Source: Clostridiaceae bacterium (lineage in GTDB: Bacteria > Bacillota > Clostridia > Oscillospirales > Acutalibacteraceae). From it: 64,000 nucleotides of DNA. Position 1 is the stretch's first letter; the number at the start of each line of letters is the position of its first letter. Of the stretch, positions 1-8,169 are shown piece by piece. The notes under the pieces were generated by a model that saw only the letters and a list, made by a program, of their open reading frames with translations, was not told the origin of the DNA and did no database searches. The translations under genes and the position numbers were made by a program. The stretch covers positions 1-64,000 of the forward strand of contig JAETSR010000008.1 of the NCBI GenBank assembly GCA_021769555.1, in the 5' to 3' direction.

Positions 1-2
1 TT

Positions 3-95
3 ACGTTTCATGTTTTTGGGATAACTGTTTCCATAAAGTTATCGCTCCCCAAGACGAAGCAGGTAAAGAAGCAAAACCGCCACTCTGCCAAGTGA
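3..95 (+). CDS. small ORF with HSAK C-terminus, 5' end outside window
   Basis: The frame is open from the left edge and ends at a TGA that lies inside a hairpin. The visible residues include HVFGITVSIKL and end in KKQNRHSAK. The same pattern (GITVKIEL ... KQNCHSAK) is found again at 8170-8268, and a frameshifted version at about 8050-8142, so the ORF is not random. The peptide has a short beta-like hydrophobic part followed by a Lys-rich tail. I do not recognise the family. The stop inside a terminator-like stem and an antisense promoter downstream recall type I toxin loci, but this is inference only. The start codon is not in the window. Confidence 0.5.
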   Translation, partial: TFHVFGITVSIKLSLPKTKQVKKQNRHSAK

Positions 96-103
96 CGGCT
101 TTT
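73..103 (+). terminator. hairpin overlapping the small ORF stop codon
   Basis: AAAACCGCCACT (73-84) pairs with AGTGACGGCTTTT (91-103) around a short loop, with one C-A mismatch and a bulge. The TGA of the small ORF (93-95) is within the 3' arm. The same hairpin with small changes occurs at 8125-8154 and 8246-8275. A U-rich 3' arm suggests termination of the plus-strand transcript. Confidence 0.55.
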
Positions 104-169
104 GTGAATAAAAAAGCTCGTTAATTAATGGTGGAGCCAACCGCTTGCGGTAAGTCCCTTTCTCTATAT

Positions 170-198
170 ATTATAGCGGCCTGGGCCCGGATTGTCAA
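170..198 (-). promoter_or_regulatory. antisense promoter facing the small ORF
   Basis: On the minus strand TTGACA (198-193) and TATAAT (175-170) are perfect consensus boxes 17 bp apart. Transcription would start near 163 and run left, antisense to the small ORF and its hairpin. The boxes are conserved in copy 2 (8366-8338) although the spacers differ almost throughout, which suggests that the promoter is functional. Confidence 0.7.
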
Positions 199-217
199 GG
201 GGGAGGGGGCGCTTTTT

Positions 218-1066
218 TTATATCCCGCGGCAGGGCTGGGCGAGGAAGGTGCGGCCCATGCCGTCTATCCAGGACATGGCCTCACGGGCCCGGTCTTCGG
301 TCTCGAAAATGCCGTAGACGCTGGAGCCGCTGCCGGTCATCATTGAGCCCAGGGCCCCCGCGTCCAGCATGGCGCGCTTGAGGGCGCGGACCGGGGAGAG
401 GCGGATGGTCTCGTCGAAGCGGTTGCCGAGGGCCTTTCCTATGCGCTTTAGGTTACCGGCTTCCAGGGCCTCAAGCATACGGGGGGTGGCCTGGGTGCTT
501 GAGAGGGGGTACTGGTCCAGGATGGAGTAGGCCCGGGGGGTGCTCATGCCCGCGGGGGGCTTGCAGATAAGGAGCCAGCAGTCCGGCAGGGGGTTCACCG
601 GCTCCACCCGGTCCCCCACCCCGGTGCACCGGGCCGCGCCCCCTTTGACGCAGAAGGGCACGTCCGCGCCGACTTTAGCGCCGATAGCCATGAGCTGCTC
701 GGTGGTGAGCTTTGTGTCGAACATCTCGTTGAGGCCCCGAAGGGCCGCCGCCGCGTCCGCGCTGCCGCCACCCATGCCGGAGCGGCTGGGGATGTACTTC
801 TTTATGAACACGAACACCCCACGGTCCTCAAGCCCCTGGTCCTCAAGGAAGAACTTGGCGGCCCGGTAGACGGTGTTCTTGCTGTCCGTGGGCAGGCGGT
901 CCTTGTTGCACTGGATATGCACCCCGGGCTCGTGGCTGCGCTGGATGTCCAGCTCGTCCCACACGGACACGGACTGCATGACTGTATCCAACAGATGGTA
1001 GCCGTCCTGCCTTCTGCCCACTACATCCAGGGTGAGGTTCACCTTGCCGTAGGCTCTTACTTTCAT
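218..1066 (-). CDS. ispE: 4-diphosphocytidyl-2-C-methyl-D-erythritol kinase
   Basis: A GHMP-family kinase that phosphorylates the 2-OH of CDP-methylerythritol in the non-mevalonate (MEP) isoprenoid pathway in the cytosol. The 282 residues match the family length. The N-terminus KVRAYGKVNLTLDVVGRR and the glycine-rich ATP loop SRSGMGGGSADAAAALRGL are typical, and MMTGSGSSVYGIF near the C-terminus is the third GHMP motif. The ATG directly follows the TAA of the aminotransferase gene upstream, with GGAGTTG as ribosome binding site inside that gene's last codons, so the two are probably translationally coupled. It is last in the PHP-Lrp-aminotransferase-ispE operon. The next two MEP enzymes are fused at 11159-12334 on the other strand. 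Confidence 0.95.
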   Translation of the reverse strand: MKVRAYGKVNLTLDVVGRRQDGYHLLDTVMQSVSVWDELDIQRSHEPGVHIQCNKDRLPTDSKNTVYRAAKFFLEDQGLEDRGVFVFIKKYIPSRSGMGGGSADAAAALRGLNEMFDTKLTTEQLMAIGAKVGADVPFCVKGGAARCTGVGDRVEPVNPLPDCWLLICKPPAGMSTPRAYSILDQYPLSSTQATPRMLEALEAGNLKRIGKALGNRFDETIRLSPVRALKRAMLDAGALGSMMTGSGSSVYGIFETEDRAREAMSWIDGMGRTFLAQPCRGI

Positions 1067-2239
1067 TTAAATCAACTCCAAAATAAACTCCTTTATCCTC
1101 TCTAAGGCCTCGGTTATATGCTTTACGGAATAGCAGTAGGATATGCGCACAAAGCCCTCCCCAGAGGGCCCGAAGGCGTCCCCGGGGACCACGGCCACGT
1201 GCTTTTCGTATATGAGCCGCTCGCAGAAGTCGGCGCTGGTGAGGCCGGTGGACTTTACCGAGGGGAACACATAGAACGCGCCCTTGGGCTCAAAGCATTT
1301 GAGGCCTATTTCGTTGAGGCCGTCAACGATGAGCCTGCGCCGCATGTCGTACTGGGAGCGCATATGCTCCATGTCCCCGTCGCCGTTTTTCAGGGCCTCG
1401 ATGGCCGCGTACTGGCTGGTTGTGGGGGCGCTCATGATGGCGAACTGGTGGAGCTTCACCATCAGGGAGATTATCTCCCTTGGCCCCGCGGCGTAGCCTA
1501 GGCGCCAGCCGGTCATTGAGTGGGCCTTTGAGAAGCCGTTCACAACGATGGTGCGCCCCTTCATCCCCGGCAGGGATGAGAAGCATATATGCCCCTCCTT
1601 TGTGTAGGTGAGGGCGGCGTATATCTCGTCGGAGAGCACCAGTAAATTGTGCTTTTCCACCACTTTTGCTATCTCAAGCAGCTCTTCCCGCTCCATCACC
1701 GCCCCGGTGGGGTTGTTGGGGTAGGGCATGATGAGAAGCTTTGTGCGGGGGGTTATCTTCTCCTCAAGGCTCTTGGCCGTGAGCCGAAAGCCGTTCTCAG
1801 GGCCCGTCTCGATGGTCACCGGCACGCCCCCGGCCATCTCTGTGATGGGCACATAGCACACAAAGCTGGGCTCGGGAATTAAGACCTCGTCCCCGGGGGT
1901 GATGAGGCTGCGCACGCACAGGTCTATGGCCTCGGAGCCGCCCACGGTTATGAGCACCTCGCTCATGGGGTCGTACTCCACGGCGTAGTGCCGGGCTAGA
2001 AACTTTGAGACTTCCTCCCGGAGCACGGCAAAACCCCTATTGGGGGTGTACCGGGTGCGGCCCTTTTCCAGGGACTCTATGCCCGCCTCCCGGATGTGCC
2101 AGGGGGTGTAAAAGTCCGGCTCGCCGACGGACAGGGAGATAACGTCCTCCATCTCGTTGGCTATGTCAAAGAACCGGCGTATGCCCGAGGGCTTTATCTT
2201 TTTTATTATGGGATTCACCAGCTTATCATAATCAATCAC
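1067..2239 (-). CDS. class I/II pyridoxal-phosphate aminotransferase
   Basis: A 390-residue fold-type I aminotransferase close to the aspartate/aromatic (AspC/PatA-like) group. The substrate cannot be told from sequence. Visible features are ISLSVGEPDFYTP near the N-terminus, YPNNPTGAV (cofactor and substrate contacts), SDEIYAAL, and the PLP lysine in GFSKAHSMTGWRLGY. The start is GTG, preceded by AGGGAG, and overlaps the end of the Lrp-type regulator by 8 nt. The pairing with an Lrp/AsnC regulator and a PHP phosphatase suggests amino-acid metabolism. A histidinol-phosphate aminotransferase role is possible but not supported by any specific motif. Confidence 0.88.
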   Translation of the reverse strand: MIDYDKLVNPIIKKIKPSGIRRFFDIANEMEDVISLSVGEPDFYTPWHIREAGIESLEKGRTRYTPNRGFAVLREEVSKFLARHYAVEYDPMSEVLITVGGSEAIDLCVRSLITPGDEVLIPEPSFVCYVPITEMAGGVPVTIETGPENGFRLTAKSLEEKITPRTKLLIMPYPNNPTGAVMEREELLEIAKVVEKHNLLVLSDEIYAALTYTKEGHICFSSLPGMKGRTIVVNGFSKAHSMTGWRLGYAAGPREIISLMVKLHQFAIMSAPTTSQYAAIEALKNGDGDMEHMRSQYDMRRRLIVDGLNEIGLKCFEPKGAFYVFPSVKSTGLTSADFCERLIYEKHVAVVPGDAFGPSGEGFVRISYCYSVKHITEALERIKEFILELI

Positions 2240-2726
2240 AAAGGTTGCTCCCTCTCTCGTCTATCTCTTCATAGTCGCTGTTGAATATCACGCCGCCGTC
2301 CTTATAGCGGGTCAGGACAAAGTGGGTGGCTGTGGACAGCACGCCGTCTATGGGGGCCAGCCTCTTTTGGACAAACATTGCCACGTCCTGCATGGTGCGC
2401 CCGGAGACGGTGACGGCCAAATCGTAGCCCCCGGACATGAGGTAGACGCTCTCCACCTCCGGGAAGTTCATAATGCGCCCGGCAATCTCGTCAAAGCCCG
2501 TGTCCTTCTGGGGGGAGACCCGGAGCTCTATGAGGGCCGCGGCCTTCTGGGTGTCGGTGCGCTCCCAGTTTATGAGGGCGTGGTAACCCTTTATAACCCC
2601 GTCCTTCTCGTACCCCTTTATGGCCTTTGCCACCTCCCCTTCGTCCTCGCCGAGCATGACTGAGAGCTGCTTTGGGGTGAGCTTTCCGTCCTCCTGCAAT
2701 AATTCAAGTATCTGTTCCATAGCCAT
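2232..2726 (-). CDS. Lrp/AsnC family transcriptional regulator
   Basis: 164 residues with an N-terminal winged helix-turn-helix (about residues 3-60, including LTPKQLSVMLGEDEGEVAKA) and a C-terminal ligand-binding RAM/ACT-like domain (about 65-145, including VESVYLMSGGYDLAVTV and the family's MSGxYDL-type core). Such proteins usually sense amino acids and control neighbouring metabolic genes. It is cotranscribed with the aminotransferase (8-nt overlap), so control of this operon is plausible but inferred. The start ATG has GGGAGGG six bases upstream. The C-terminus carries about 20 extra residues beyond the RAM domain. Confidence 0.88.
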   Translation of the reverse strand: MAMEQILELLQEDGKLTPKQLSVMLGEDEGEVAKAIKGYEKDGVIKGYHALINWERTDTQKAAALIELRVSPQKDTGFDEIAGRIMNFPEVESVYLMSGGYDLAVTVSGRTMQDVAMFVQKRLAPIDGVLSTATHFVLTRYKDGGVIFNSDYEEIDERGSNLCD

Positions 2727-2739
2727 TTTTTATCCCTCC

Positions 2740-3552
2740 CTATTCAAGGGGCAGCATTTGGGGCTTATGCCGCCGGTAGATTGTGAACTCTTTGAAACCT
2801 ATCTCTCTTGCCGTGTCCATGGCCTGGTCTATGCCGCCCCCAAGGTTTTCGGTATTGTGGGCGTCGGAGCCGAAGGTCAGGAGCCTGCCGCCCAGGCCGT
2901 AGTATCTCTTTAAGAGCCCTGCGTCAGGCATTGTCATTCCCAGGGTCCCCCACAGGCCGGAGGTGTTCACCTCAAGGGCCTTGCCGTTTTTGATGAGCGA
3001 GCGAAAAATCTCGTCTATACTATTATAATGGGTGGTAAGGTCAACCTCAACTCCCTGCTCCCCCTGGATGTAGCGGATGGGGTAGGTCAGGTGCCCCAGG
3101 GCGTCGAAGTGGCCGAGGGATATCATCTCAAGCTCCTCCTCCCAGTAGCGCCTGAGAAGTGAATCTATTTCACCTTTTCGTTTACTGCGGCAGTCGATAT
3201 AGTAAAAATCTTTCTCATCCTTGATGTTGTGGATGGAGCCGATGGCGAAGTCATAGTCATAGGTGGCCGTCACCTCCCGGGCCGCCCCGGGGTCCTCCGG
3301 GAGCTGGCCCAGCTCTATGCCCCGAAGGAAGATTAGGCCCTCGGGGACCTTTACTTTTTCCATTGCCTCCCAGGCTTTTTCGGCGCGGCCGCGGTAGTTG
3401 TGCTCGTAGTCATTGCACTCGCAGTGGTCCGTGAGGGTGTAGGCGTAGAGGCCCAGCTCATGGGCCCGGTCTATCATGGACTGGGGGGTGCTGCGGCCGT
3501 CGGGGGAGCAGTCTGAGTGGTTGTGGCTGTCGCTGGCGTATTTATGGTTCAT
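2740..3552 (-). CDS. PHP-domain histidinol-phosphatase-like hydrolase
   Basis: 270 residues of the PHP metal-dependent phosphatase fold, HisJ/HisK type. Metal-binding motifs are visible: DSHNHSDCSPDG at the N-terminus, YTLTDHCE, the GSIHN segment and the C-terminal LTFGSDAHNTENLGGG. The usual role is the penultimate step of histidine synthesis, but other PHP phosphatases share these motifs and no other his gene is in the window. GAGGTAAC precedes the ATG. It is the first gene of the operon with the Lrp regulator, aminotransferase and ispE, with its own promoter at 3589-3617. Confidence 0.82.
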   Translation of the reverse strand: MNHKYASDSHNHSDCSPDGRSTPQSMIDRAHELGLYAYTLTDHCECNDYEHNYRGRAEKAWEAMEKVKVPEGLIFLRGIELGQLPEDPGAAREVTATYDYDFAIGSIHNIKDEKDFYYIDCRSKRKGEIDSLLRRYWEEELEMISLGHFDALGHLTYPIRYIQGEQGVEVDLTTHYNSIDEIFRSLIKNGKALEVNTSGLWGTLGMTMPDAGLLKRYYGLGGRLLTFGSDAHNTENLGGGIDQAMDTAREIGFKEFTIYRRHKPQMLPLE

Positions 3553-3588
3553 TTATTTTGTTACCTCGGTTTTCGTTTTGTGGGGTAT

Positions 3589-3617
3589 ATTATAGCATAA
3601 TATGGGAGGGGGGTCAA
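3589..3617 (-). promoter_or_regulatory. promoter of the PHP-lrp-aminotransferase-ispE operon
   Basis: On the minus strand TTGACC (3617-3612) and TATAAT (3594-3589) are separated by 17 bp, about 37 bp upstream of the PHP gene ATG. The -35 box overlaps the final codons of the upstream gene (3614-4648), so that gene and the ispE operon can be transcribed separately. Confidence 0.75.
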
Positions 3618-4648
3618 GCCCCTGCCAGGTGTTGGCCGAGCACATCGAGGGCGCGGCGGGAGAGCTCCCCCATCTCCCGGAGCTTTGCGGTAATCCTGCC
3701 CCGCCGCTCGCTGCTGTGCAGGGCCTCCCAGGTGACGCTGAACCCCCCGCCGATGGCCTCAAGGCAGTCCGGGCCCTTCTCCCAGAGCTCGCCTATGCCT
3801 CTGTAGAGCCGGTCCAGCTCCGAAAGCCAGGCTAAGTCCGGGGCGAGCTTCATGGCCCTCTCGGTAAACTGGCGGCAGGTGCCGTTGGTGGCCAGAATGC
3901 AGACGTAGTTGGTGTAGAGATACCACTTCTCCCTCTCGAACTCCCCGGGGGATATGCCCTCATACCGCCCGCGGTCTATCTCGTCAGCCCAGGCGAAGAA
4001 TGCCTCGGGGCCCAGGCAGTACTGCTCATTGCGCACCCGCATGAGCCAGGGCAATTGCAAAATTGCCCTTCGGCAGGCCTCCGCCGGTTCCACCTGCTCC
4101 CGCTTTTCCCCGACGAATATGAGCCCCCGGCTCCAGCCGTCATTGTTTCCCCCGGCGAATATCTCCCCTGAGGGGACGCTTTCGGGCGCGGTCATATTGT
4201 CTGTCATGAACAGGAGGGTGCCGCCGCCGTCCTCATAGCCCACGAACACAAGCCATCTGCCTATGCCGGAGACGACAAGGTTGCTGATGACCGGCACGCC
4301 CCGGTCAATGTACCCGAGTATCCTTTTAAGGCAGGCCTCCCTCTCCAGGAGCACCTGCTCCTCGGGCACAAATTCAGCGCTGTAGCCGCACAGGGCGAAG
4401 AGCTGGGGGATGAGCTCATGGCGTCCGGAGCTCAGGAGGAAGTCGGTGGCGCAGTCGCCCCGGAAGCGGTCGAAGGCGAAGACCTGGGTGAAGGCGTCCC
4501 CGCTGGCCCCGGCGAAGAACTCGTAGTCGAAGTCCGGCTCATTGAGGGCCCTCATTACATAGCGGCAGCAGCCGTGGAGCCAGTAGTTCTCCCCAAGCTC
4601 GTCGGTGACAAAGCGGTGCAGAGTCGGTATTATATTGCTGTCTTTCAT
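3614..4648 (-). CDS. BtrH N-terminal-like/papain-fold family protein, function unknown
   Basis: 344 residues. The N-terminal half has YWLHGCCRYVMRAL followed by FFAGASGDAF, a pattern like BtrH/C39-type cysteine-protease-fold acyltransferases, in which a Cys near the N-terminus follows a short LHG-type segment; later DRGVPVISNLVV and a LVFVGYEDGG segment fit the same fold. The C-terminal half is helical with no motif I know. No signal peptide or membrane segment is visible. It lies 23 bp downstream of mutS2 on the same strand and may be read from the recO-mutS2 transcript. The family assignment is by pattern only. Confidence 0.5.
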   Translation of the reverse strand: MKDSNIIPTLHRFVTDELGENYWLHGCCRYVMRALNEPDFDYEFFAGASGDAFTQVFAFDRFRGDCATDFLLSSGRHELIPQLFALCGYSAEFVPEEQVLLEREACLKRILGYIDRGVPVISNLVVSGIGRWLVFVGYEDGGGTLLFMTDNMTAPESVPSGEIFAGGNNDGWSRGLIFVGEKREQVEPAEACRRAILQLPWLMRVRNEQYCLGPEAFFAWADEIDRGRYEGISPGEFEREKWYLYTNYVCILATNGTCRQFTERAMKLAPDLAWLSELDRLYRGIGELWEKGPDCLEAIGGGFSVTWEALHSSERRGRITAKLREMGELSRRALDVLGQHLAGA

Positions 4649-4671
4649 AGTGTGATTCTCTCCTGTATTAC

Positions 4672-7026
4672 TTATTTCAGCTCTACTACAGTCACGCCGC
4701 TCTCGCCCTCGCCGAAGCCTCCAAGCCTAAAGCTCTTAACCGTCGGGCAGCGCCTCAGGTGCTTCTGCACCGCCGCCCTCAATACCCCGGTGCCCTTACC
4801 GTGTATGATAGTCACCTGCTGTAGGTTCATGCGGCCCACGCGGTCAAGGAAACTGTCCACCTCCATCAGGGCCTCGTCGGAGCTCATGCCCCGAAGGTCC
4901 AGGCTCGTGCCACCCTCCGGGGCAGACACGCTCTTTGTCACAGTCCGGCCCTTTGGCTTCTGGCTGCCCTTATCCTCCAAAAGCCTCAGGTTTTTGACCT
5001 CCACCCGGGTCTTGATTATCCCCGCCTGGACCAGGGCCTGGCCGTCACGGGGGGCTTCAAGCACTGTGGCCTGCTTGTCAAGGTCGAAAATCAGCACGCT
5101 GTCCCCGGGTTTTAGCTCCCTTGGGAGGGTGTAGTCCCCGCTGTCCCGCCGGTGGTGCACCGGGTCCGCGGAGGTCTCCATGTCCCGCATTCCGGAGCGG
5201 AGCCTCGCCTTCTGCTCAGCGGAGAGGGCTTTATTTTTCTGCCTCCTGGCCTCGTCCAGCTCGTTTAAAAGGGCGTCGGCCTGGCGGCGGGTTTTGGCCA
5301 CTATCTCGGCGGCCTCCTTACGGGCCTGCTCAAGCTCCCGCTTGGCCTGGACCCCTGCCTCGAACTGCTTTGCCTCGGCCGCGCGTATGCTGTCCCGGGC
5401 GCGGCCAGCGGCCCTCTGGGCAAGCTCAAGCTCGTCCTGCAATTTGCGCCGGTCCTCCTCAAGGCGGCCTATCACCCGCTCGAACTCGCTGCTCTCCCGG
5501 GAGACAAGCTCCCCGGCCCGGTCCACGATATGGTCCGGGAGGCCCAGGCGCTTGGAGATTGCGAAGGCGTTGGACTTGCCGGGCACGCCGATTAAAAGCC
5601 GGTAGGTGGGCCTGAGGCTCTCCACGTCGAACTCACAGCAGCCGTTTTCAACCCCGGGGGTCTGTAGGGCGTAGGCCTTGAGCTCGGCGTAGTGGGTGGT
5701 GCAGGCCAGCTTCACGCCTTTTGAGCGGAGCTCCTCTATAATTGCGGCGGCTAAAGCTGCCCCCTCCACAGGGTCCGTGCCGGCGCCCAGCTCGTCCAGG
5801 AGCACCAGGCTGTGCTCACCGGCTGAATTAAGTATGCCTATTATATTTGTCATATGGGCCGAGAAGGTGGACAGGCTCTGCTCTATGCTCTGCTCGTCGC
5901 CGATATCGGCCAGGATATTGTCAAACACGGACAGCTCGCTGCCGTCCCCGGCGGGTATCATCAGGCCGCACATGGCCATGAGGGTGAGAAGGCCCACAGT
6001 TTTGAGGGCCACGGTCTTGCCGCCGGTGTTGGGGCCGGTGATGATGAGGGTGTCGAAGCTCCTGCCCAGGGTGATGTCCGTGGGGACAACCTTATCCTTG
6101 TGTATGAGAGGGTGCCGGGCGGCGCGCAAATCCGTCACACCGTCCTCCCGGACCCTGGGGGTCACGGCCTTCATGCGGTAGGCGGTCTGGGCTTTGGCGA
6201 AGATGACGTTCAGCTCTACGGCGCATTTGTAGCTGTGGATAATGCCGTCGGCGAACTCCCCGGCCTCGGCTGAGAGCTCACGGAGGATACGGTTGATTTC
6301 CTCAAGCTCCTCACTCTGCAAGACGCGAATCTCGTTGTTTGCCTCCACCACGCTCATGGGCTCGATGAAGACCGTGGCCCCGCTGGAAGAGGTGTCGTGG
6401 ACAAGGCCAGGGACCTCCCCGCGGAACTCGGCCTTCACCGGCACCACGTACCTGCCCCCCCGCTGGGTGATGATGCTCTCCTGCAAATGCTTCTGGTGGG
6501 CGGGGGAGCGCACAAGCTTGTCCAGCTGGTCCCGGGCTCTTGCGGAGGCATTGCGAATCTTGCGCCTGATGGTGGCAAGGGCGGGGGAGGCGGCGTCGGC
6601 CATCTCCTCCTCGCTTACGATGGAGGTGAATATTTTTTCCTCAAGGTATTTGTTGGGGGAGAGCACGGAGAAGCGGTCCGAGAGGGCGGTCCTCATGCCA
6701 GCGGACTTGTCGTGCCAGCTCTGCAGGGAGCGGATGGAGCGCAGGGTCCCGGCCACGTCCAAAAGCTCCCTCATCCCAAGGGAGCCCCCGGCCTGGGCCC
6801 TTCTGAGGGGGTTGGAGACGTTTTTAAGGTCCCGAAAGCTTGGGCCGCCGAACTTGGCCATGAGCACAAAGGCGGCGTCGGTCTCCTCAAGGAGCAGGCG
6901 GGCCTCTGGGGCGGTCTTCACGGGCTCTATGCTCCGGACGGCCTCTGCCGCGTCGTCACAGGTGGTTTCGGAGGCCACGATGTCCAGTATTTTGTCAAGC
7001 TCTAAGGCTTTATAGTTTTTGTTCAT
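4672..7026 (-). CDS. mutS2: endonuclease MutS2
   Basis: 784 residues, the usual size of MutS2. The protein lacks the mismatch-recognition domain of MutS1; it starts with the core/lever region, has the ATPase with Walker A GPNTGGKTVALKT and Walker B LLDELGAGTDP, then a long coiled coil (about 510-620), a KOW-like part (LKPGDSVLIFDL) and a C-terminal Smr nuclease domain with SLDLRGMSSDEAL and IIHGKGTGVLRAAV. MutS2 acts on branched DNA and, in Bacillus, on collided ribosomes. It follows recO by 27 bp on the same strand, so the two are probably cotranscribed. Confidence 0.96.
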   Translation of the reverse strand: MNKNYKALELDKILDIVASETTCDDAAEAVRSIEPVKTAPEARLLLEETDAAFVLMAKFGGPSFRDLKNVSNPLRRAQAGGSLGMRELLDVAGTLRSIRSLQSWHDKSAGMRTALSDRFSVLSPNKYLEEKIFTSIVSEEEMADAASPALATIRRKIRNASARARDQLDKLVRSPAHQKHLQESIITQRGGRYVVPVKAEFRGEVPGLVHDTSSSGATVFIEPMSVVEANNEIRVLQSEELEEINRILRELSAEAGEFADGIIHSYKCAVELNVIFAKAQTAYRMKAVTPRVREDGVTDLRAARHPLIHKDKVVPTDITLGRSFDTLIITGPNTGGKTVALKTVGLLTLMAMCGLMIPAGDGSELSVFDNILADIGDEQSIEQSLSTFSAHMTNIIGILNSAGEHSLVLLDELGAGTDPVEGAALAAAIIEELRSKGVKLACTTHYAELKAYALQTPGVENGCCEFDVESLRPTYRLLIGVPGKSNAFAISKRLGLPDHIVDRAGELVSRESSEFERVIGRLEEDRRKLQDELELAQRAAGRARDSIRAAEAKQFEAGVQAKRELEQARKEAAEIVAKTRRQADALLNELDEARRQKNKALSAEQKARLRSGMRDMETSADPVHHRRDSGDYTLPRELKPGDSVLIFDLDKQATVLEAPRDGQALVQAGIIKTRVEVKNLRLLEDKGSQKPKGRTVTKSVSAPEGGTSLDLRGMSSDEALMEVDSFLDRVGRMNLQQVTIIHGKGTGVLRAAVQKHLRRCPTVKSFRLGGFGEGESGVTVVELK

Positions 7027-7053
7027 AGTATTGTCCTCAATATATAGTTTTGT

Positions 7054-7809
7054 TTAGGCTAATAGGCTGTGATAAAAATCAAGGGTACTGAGCCGCTTTT
7101 GAAGCACACTGACGGAATATGCTTCGGCGGCCTCTGAGAGCTCACGGAGGGGCTGGCCGCTGAGGGTAAAGGCAAAGGCTTTCTCCAAAGGGGGCAGGAC
7201 TATCTGGCGCATGGCCCTAAGGGCGGCGGGGGAGAGGGCTATGGCCGGGGAGCTCTTTTGAAGGTAACAGTCCTGGCAGTAGAGCTCGCCGCGCTGCACC
7301 CGGAAGAACATGCGCTCCGGCTCATAGGCCCCGCAGGAGGCGCAGCCGATAAGGTCAGGCATGAAGCCGGACATGGAGAGCATACGGAGCTCCACGATGG
7401 ATTTTATGAGCTCCGGGGGGCGGCTGCCCTCTGAGAGGAAGTGCAGGGCGTTGAGTATCACCCGGAGATACCCCCCGGAGTCCGGGGCCTCGGGGACAAG
7501 CTCCCCGGTGAACTGGCAGAGGTACTGGCCCAGGGCCAGGGAGACTATATCTGAGCGCAGGCCGAAGAAGGCCTCGATGGGCACGGCTGAGTTGATTATG
7601 TACCGCTCCCGGCCTTGGTACAGGTCCAGGCGGGAGTAGCAGAGAAGGCCTGTGGCGGCGTTCTTGCTGTCCGACAGGTTCTTTGCCCGGCGGGCGAAGG
7701 CGCGTATCACGCCCATGTCCTCAGTGAGGACGGTCACCAGCCGGTCGCTCTCCCCAAGGGTCATCTCCCGGAGTATGAGCCCCCGGGTCTTCAATTTGGC
7801 AGAAGCCAC
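7054..7809 (-). CDS. recO: DNA repair protein RecO
   Basis: RecO helps load RecA on SSB-coated single-stranded DNA. The protein has the N-terminal OB fold (TRGLILREMTLGESDRLV), a helical centre and the C4 zinc motif CASC ... CQDC near residues 145-170. I place the start at GTG 7809, which has GGAAAGGAGG nine bases upstream and gives 251 residues beginning ASAKLKTRG, as in the family. A further upstream ATG (7842) would add an unlikely MRGPWERRGPR extension that overlaps the ribosome binding site. The start lies inside the 3' half of a yqzL-like ORF. mutS2 follows. Confidence 0.93.
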   Translation of the reverse strand: MASAKLKTRGLILREMTLGESDRLVTVLTEDMGVIRAFARRAKNLSDSKNAATGLLCYSRLDLYQGRERYIINSAVPIEAFFGLRSDIVSLALGQYLCQFTGELVPEAPDSGGYLRVILNALHFLSEGSRPPELIKSIVELRMLSMSGFMPDLIGCASCGAYEPERMFFRVQRGELYCQDCYLQKSSPAIALSPAALRAMRQIVLPPLEKAFAFTLSGQPLRELSEAAEAYSVSVLQKRLSTLDFYHSLLA

Positions 7810-7921
7810 TCTGGGCCCCCTCCTTTCCCATGGTCCCCTCATCCCTCAGGCGTGCGTAACGGAGATAGTCCTCCACCCGGCCTGACCGGGCGAAGCTGTT
7901 CCAGGCTTGTACCTCGTTCAT
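7721..7921 (-). CDS. YqzL-like small protein overlapping recO
   Basis: 66 residues starting MNEVQAWNSFARSGRVEDYL. In Bacillus and many Firmicutes the small protein YqzL, with a WxxFxxTGxxxxYL-type motif, is encoded just upstream of recO; the motif and position match here. The ATG follows GGGGGG 10 bases upstream. Unlike the usual arrangement the frame does not stop before recO: it runs 89 nt into recO, so the last 28 residues are encoded in a different frame of recO. The start and first 35 residues look real; whether the tail is kept or is a lost stop cannot be told. Function unknown. Confidence 0.62.
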   Translation of the reverse strand: MNEVQAWNSFARSGRVEDYLRYARLRDEGTMGKEGAQSGFCQIEDPGAHTPGDDPWGERPAGDRPH

Positions 7922-8049
7922 GGCGGCGGCCCCCCTGTCCCATTAAAATAATTTGCTTACATCAGCAGTATTTGCATACGGGGGGCTGGTATGAGAGGAA
8001 AATATATCTTTTATCGACAGGGTGCGACGGACTTTGCGCACGGTTTGTG

Positions 8050-8142
8050 CTTTGGCAGGATATGTGCTGAAGGTTGGTGTAACTATTTTACATTGAAATT
8101 GGAGAATATGCAAGAGGGAAAAGTAAAACCGCCACTCTGCCT
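8050..8142 (+). pseudogene. frameshifted copy of the HSAK small ORF
   Basis: The sequence reads as YVLKVGVTIL in one frame and TLKLENMQEGK in the next, then NRHSA-stop in a third, which together match the small ORFs at 3-95 and 8170-8268. It needs two frameshifts, so it is probably a relic. It ends in the hairpin at 8125-8154. An overlapping open frame 7991-8173 (60 residues) ends PPLCLVTVLGRYIS; this is the out-of-frame reading of the same hairpin and I do not consider it a gene. Confidence 0.4.
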
Positions 8143-8154
8143 AGTGACGGTTTT
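8125..8154 (+). terminator. hairpin of the middle small-ORF copy
   Basis: AAAACCGCCACT (8125-8136) and AGTGACGGTTTT (8143-8154) form an 11-pair stem with one C-A mismatch and a 6-nt loop CTGCCT. It is a near-identical copy of the hairpins at 73-103 and 8246-8275. Confidence 0.5.
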
Positions 8155-8169
8155 AGGTCGATACATTTC

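Larger units (their letters stand above)
66..217 (+). repeat. small-ORF/hairpin/antisense-promoter element, copy 1
   Basis: This stretch is repeated at about 8240-8391. Shared parts in order are the Lys-rich ORF end, the AAAACCGCCACT hairpin, an A-rich spacer, GGTGGAGCCAACCGCTTGCG, TAAGTCCC, CTATATATTATAG, a 17-bp unconserved spacer, TGTCAAGGGG and a GGCGCTTTTTTTAT-like end. In both copies the element abuts the stop codon of a minus-strand gene (ispE here). It is too short for an insertion sequence and I see no transposase. Confidence 0.6.

Noticed and set aside
128-346. 72-codon plus-strand ORF after the left-edge hairpin
   Set aside because: It runs over the antisense promoter and into ispE on the other strand; no ribosome binding site and no similarity to known proteins.
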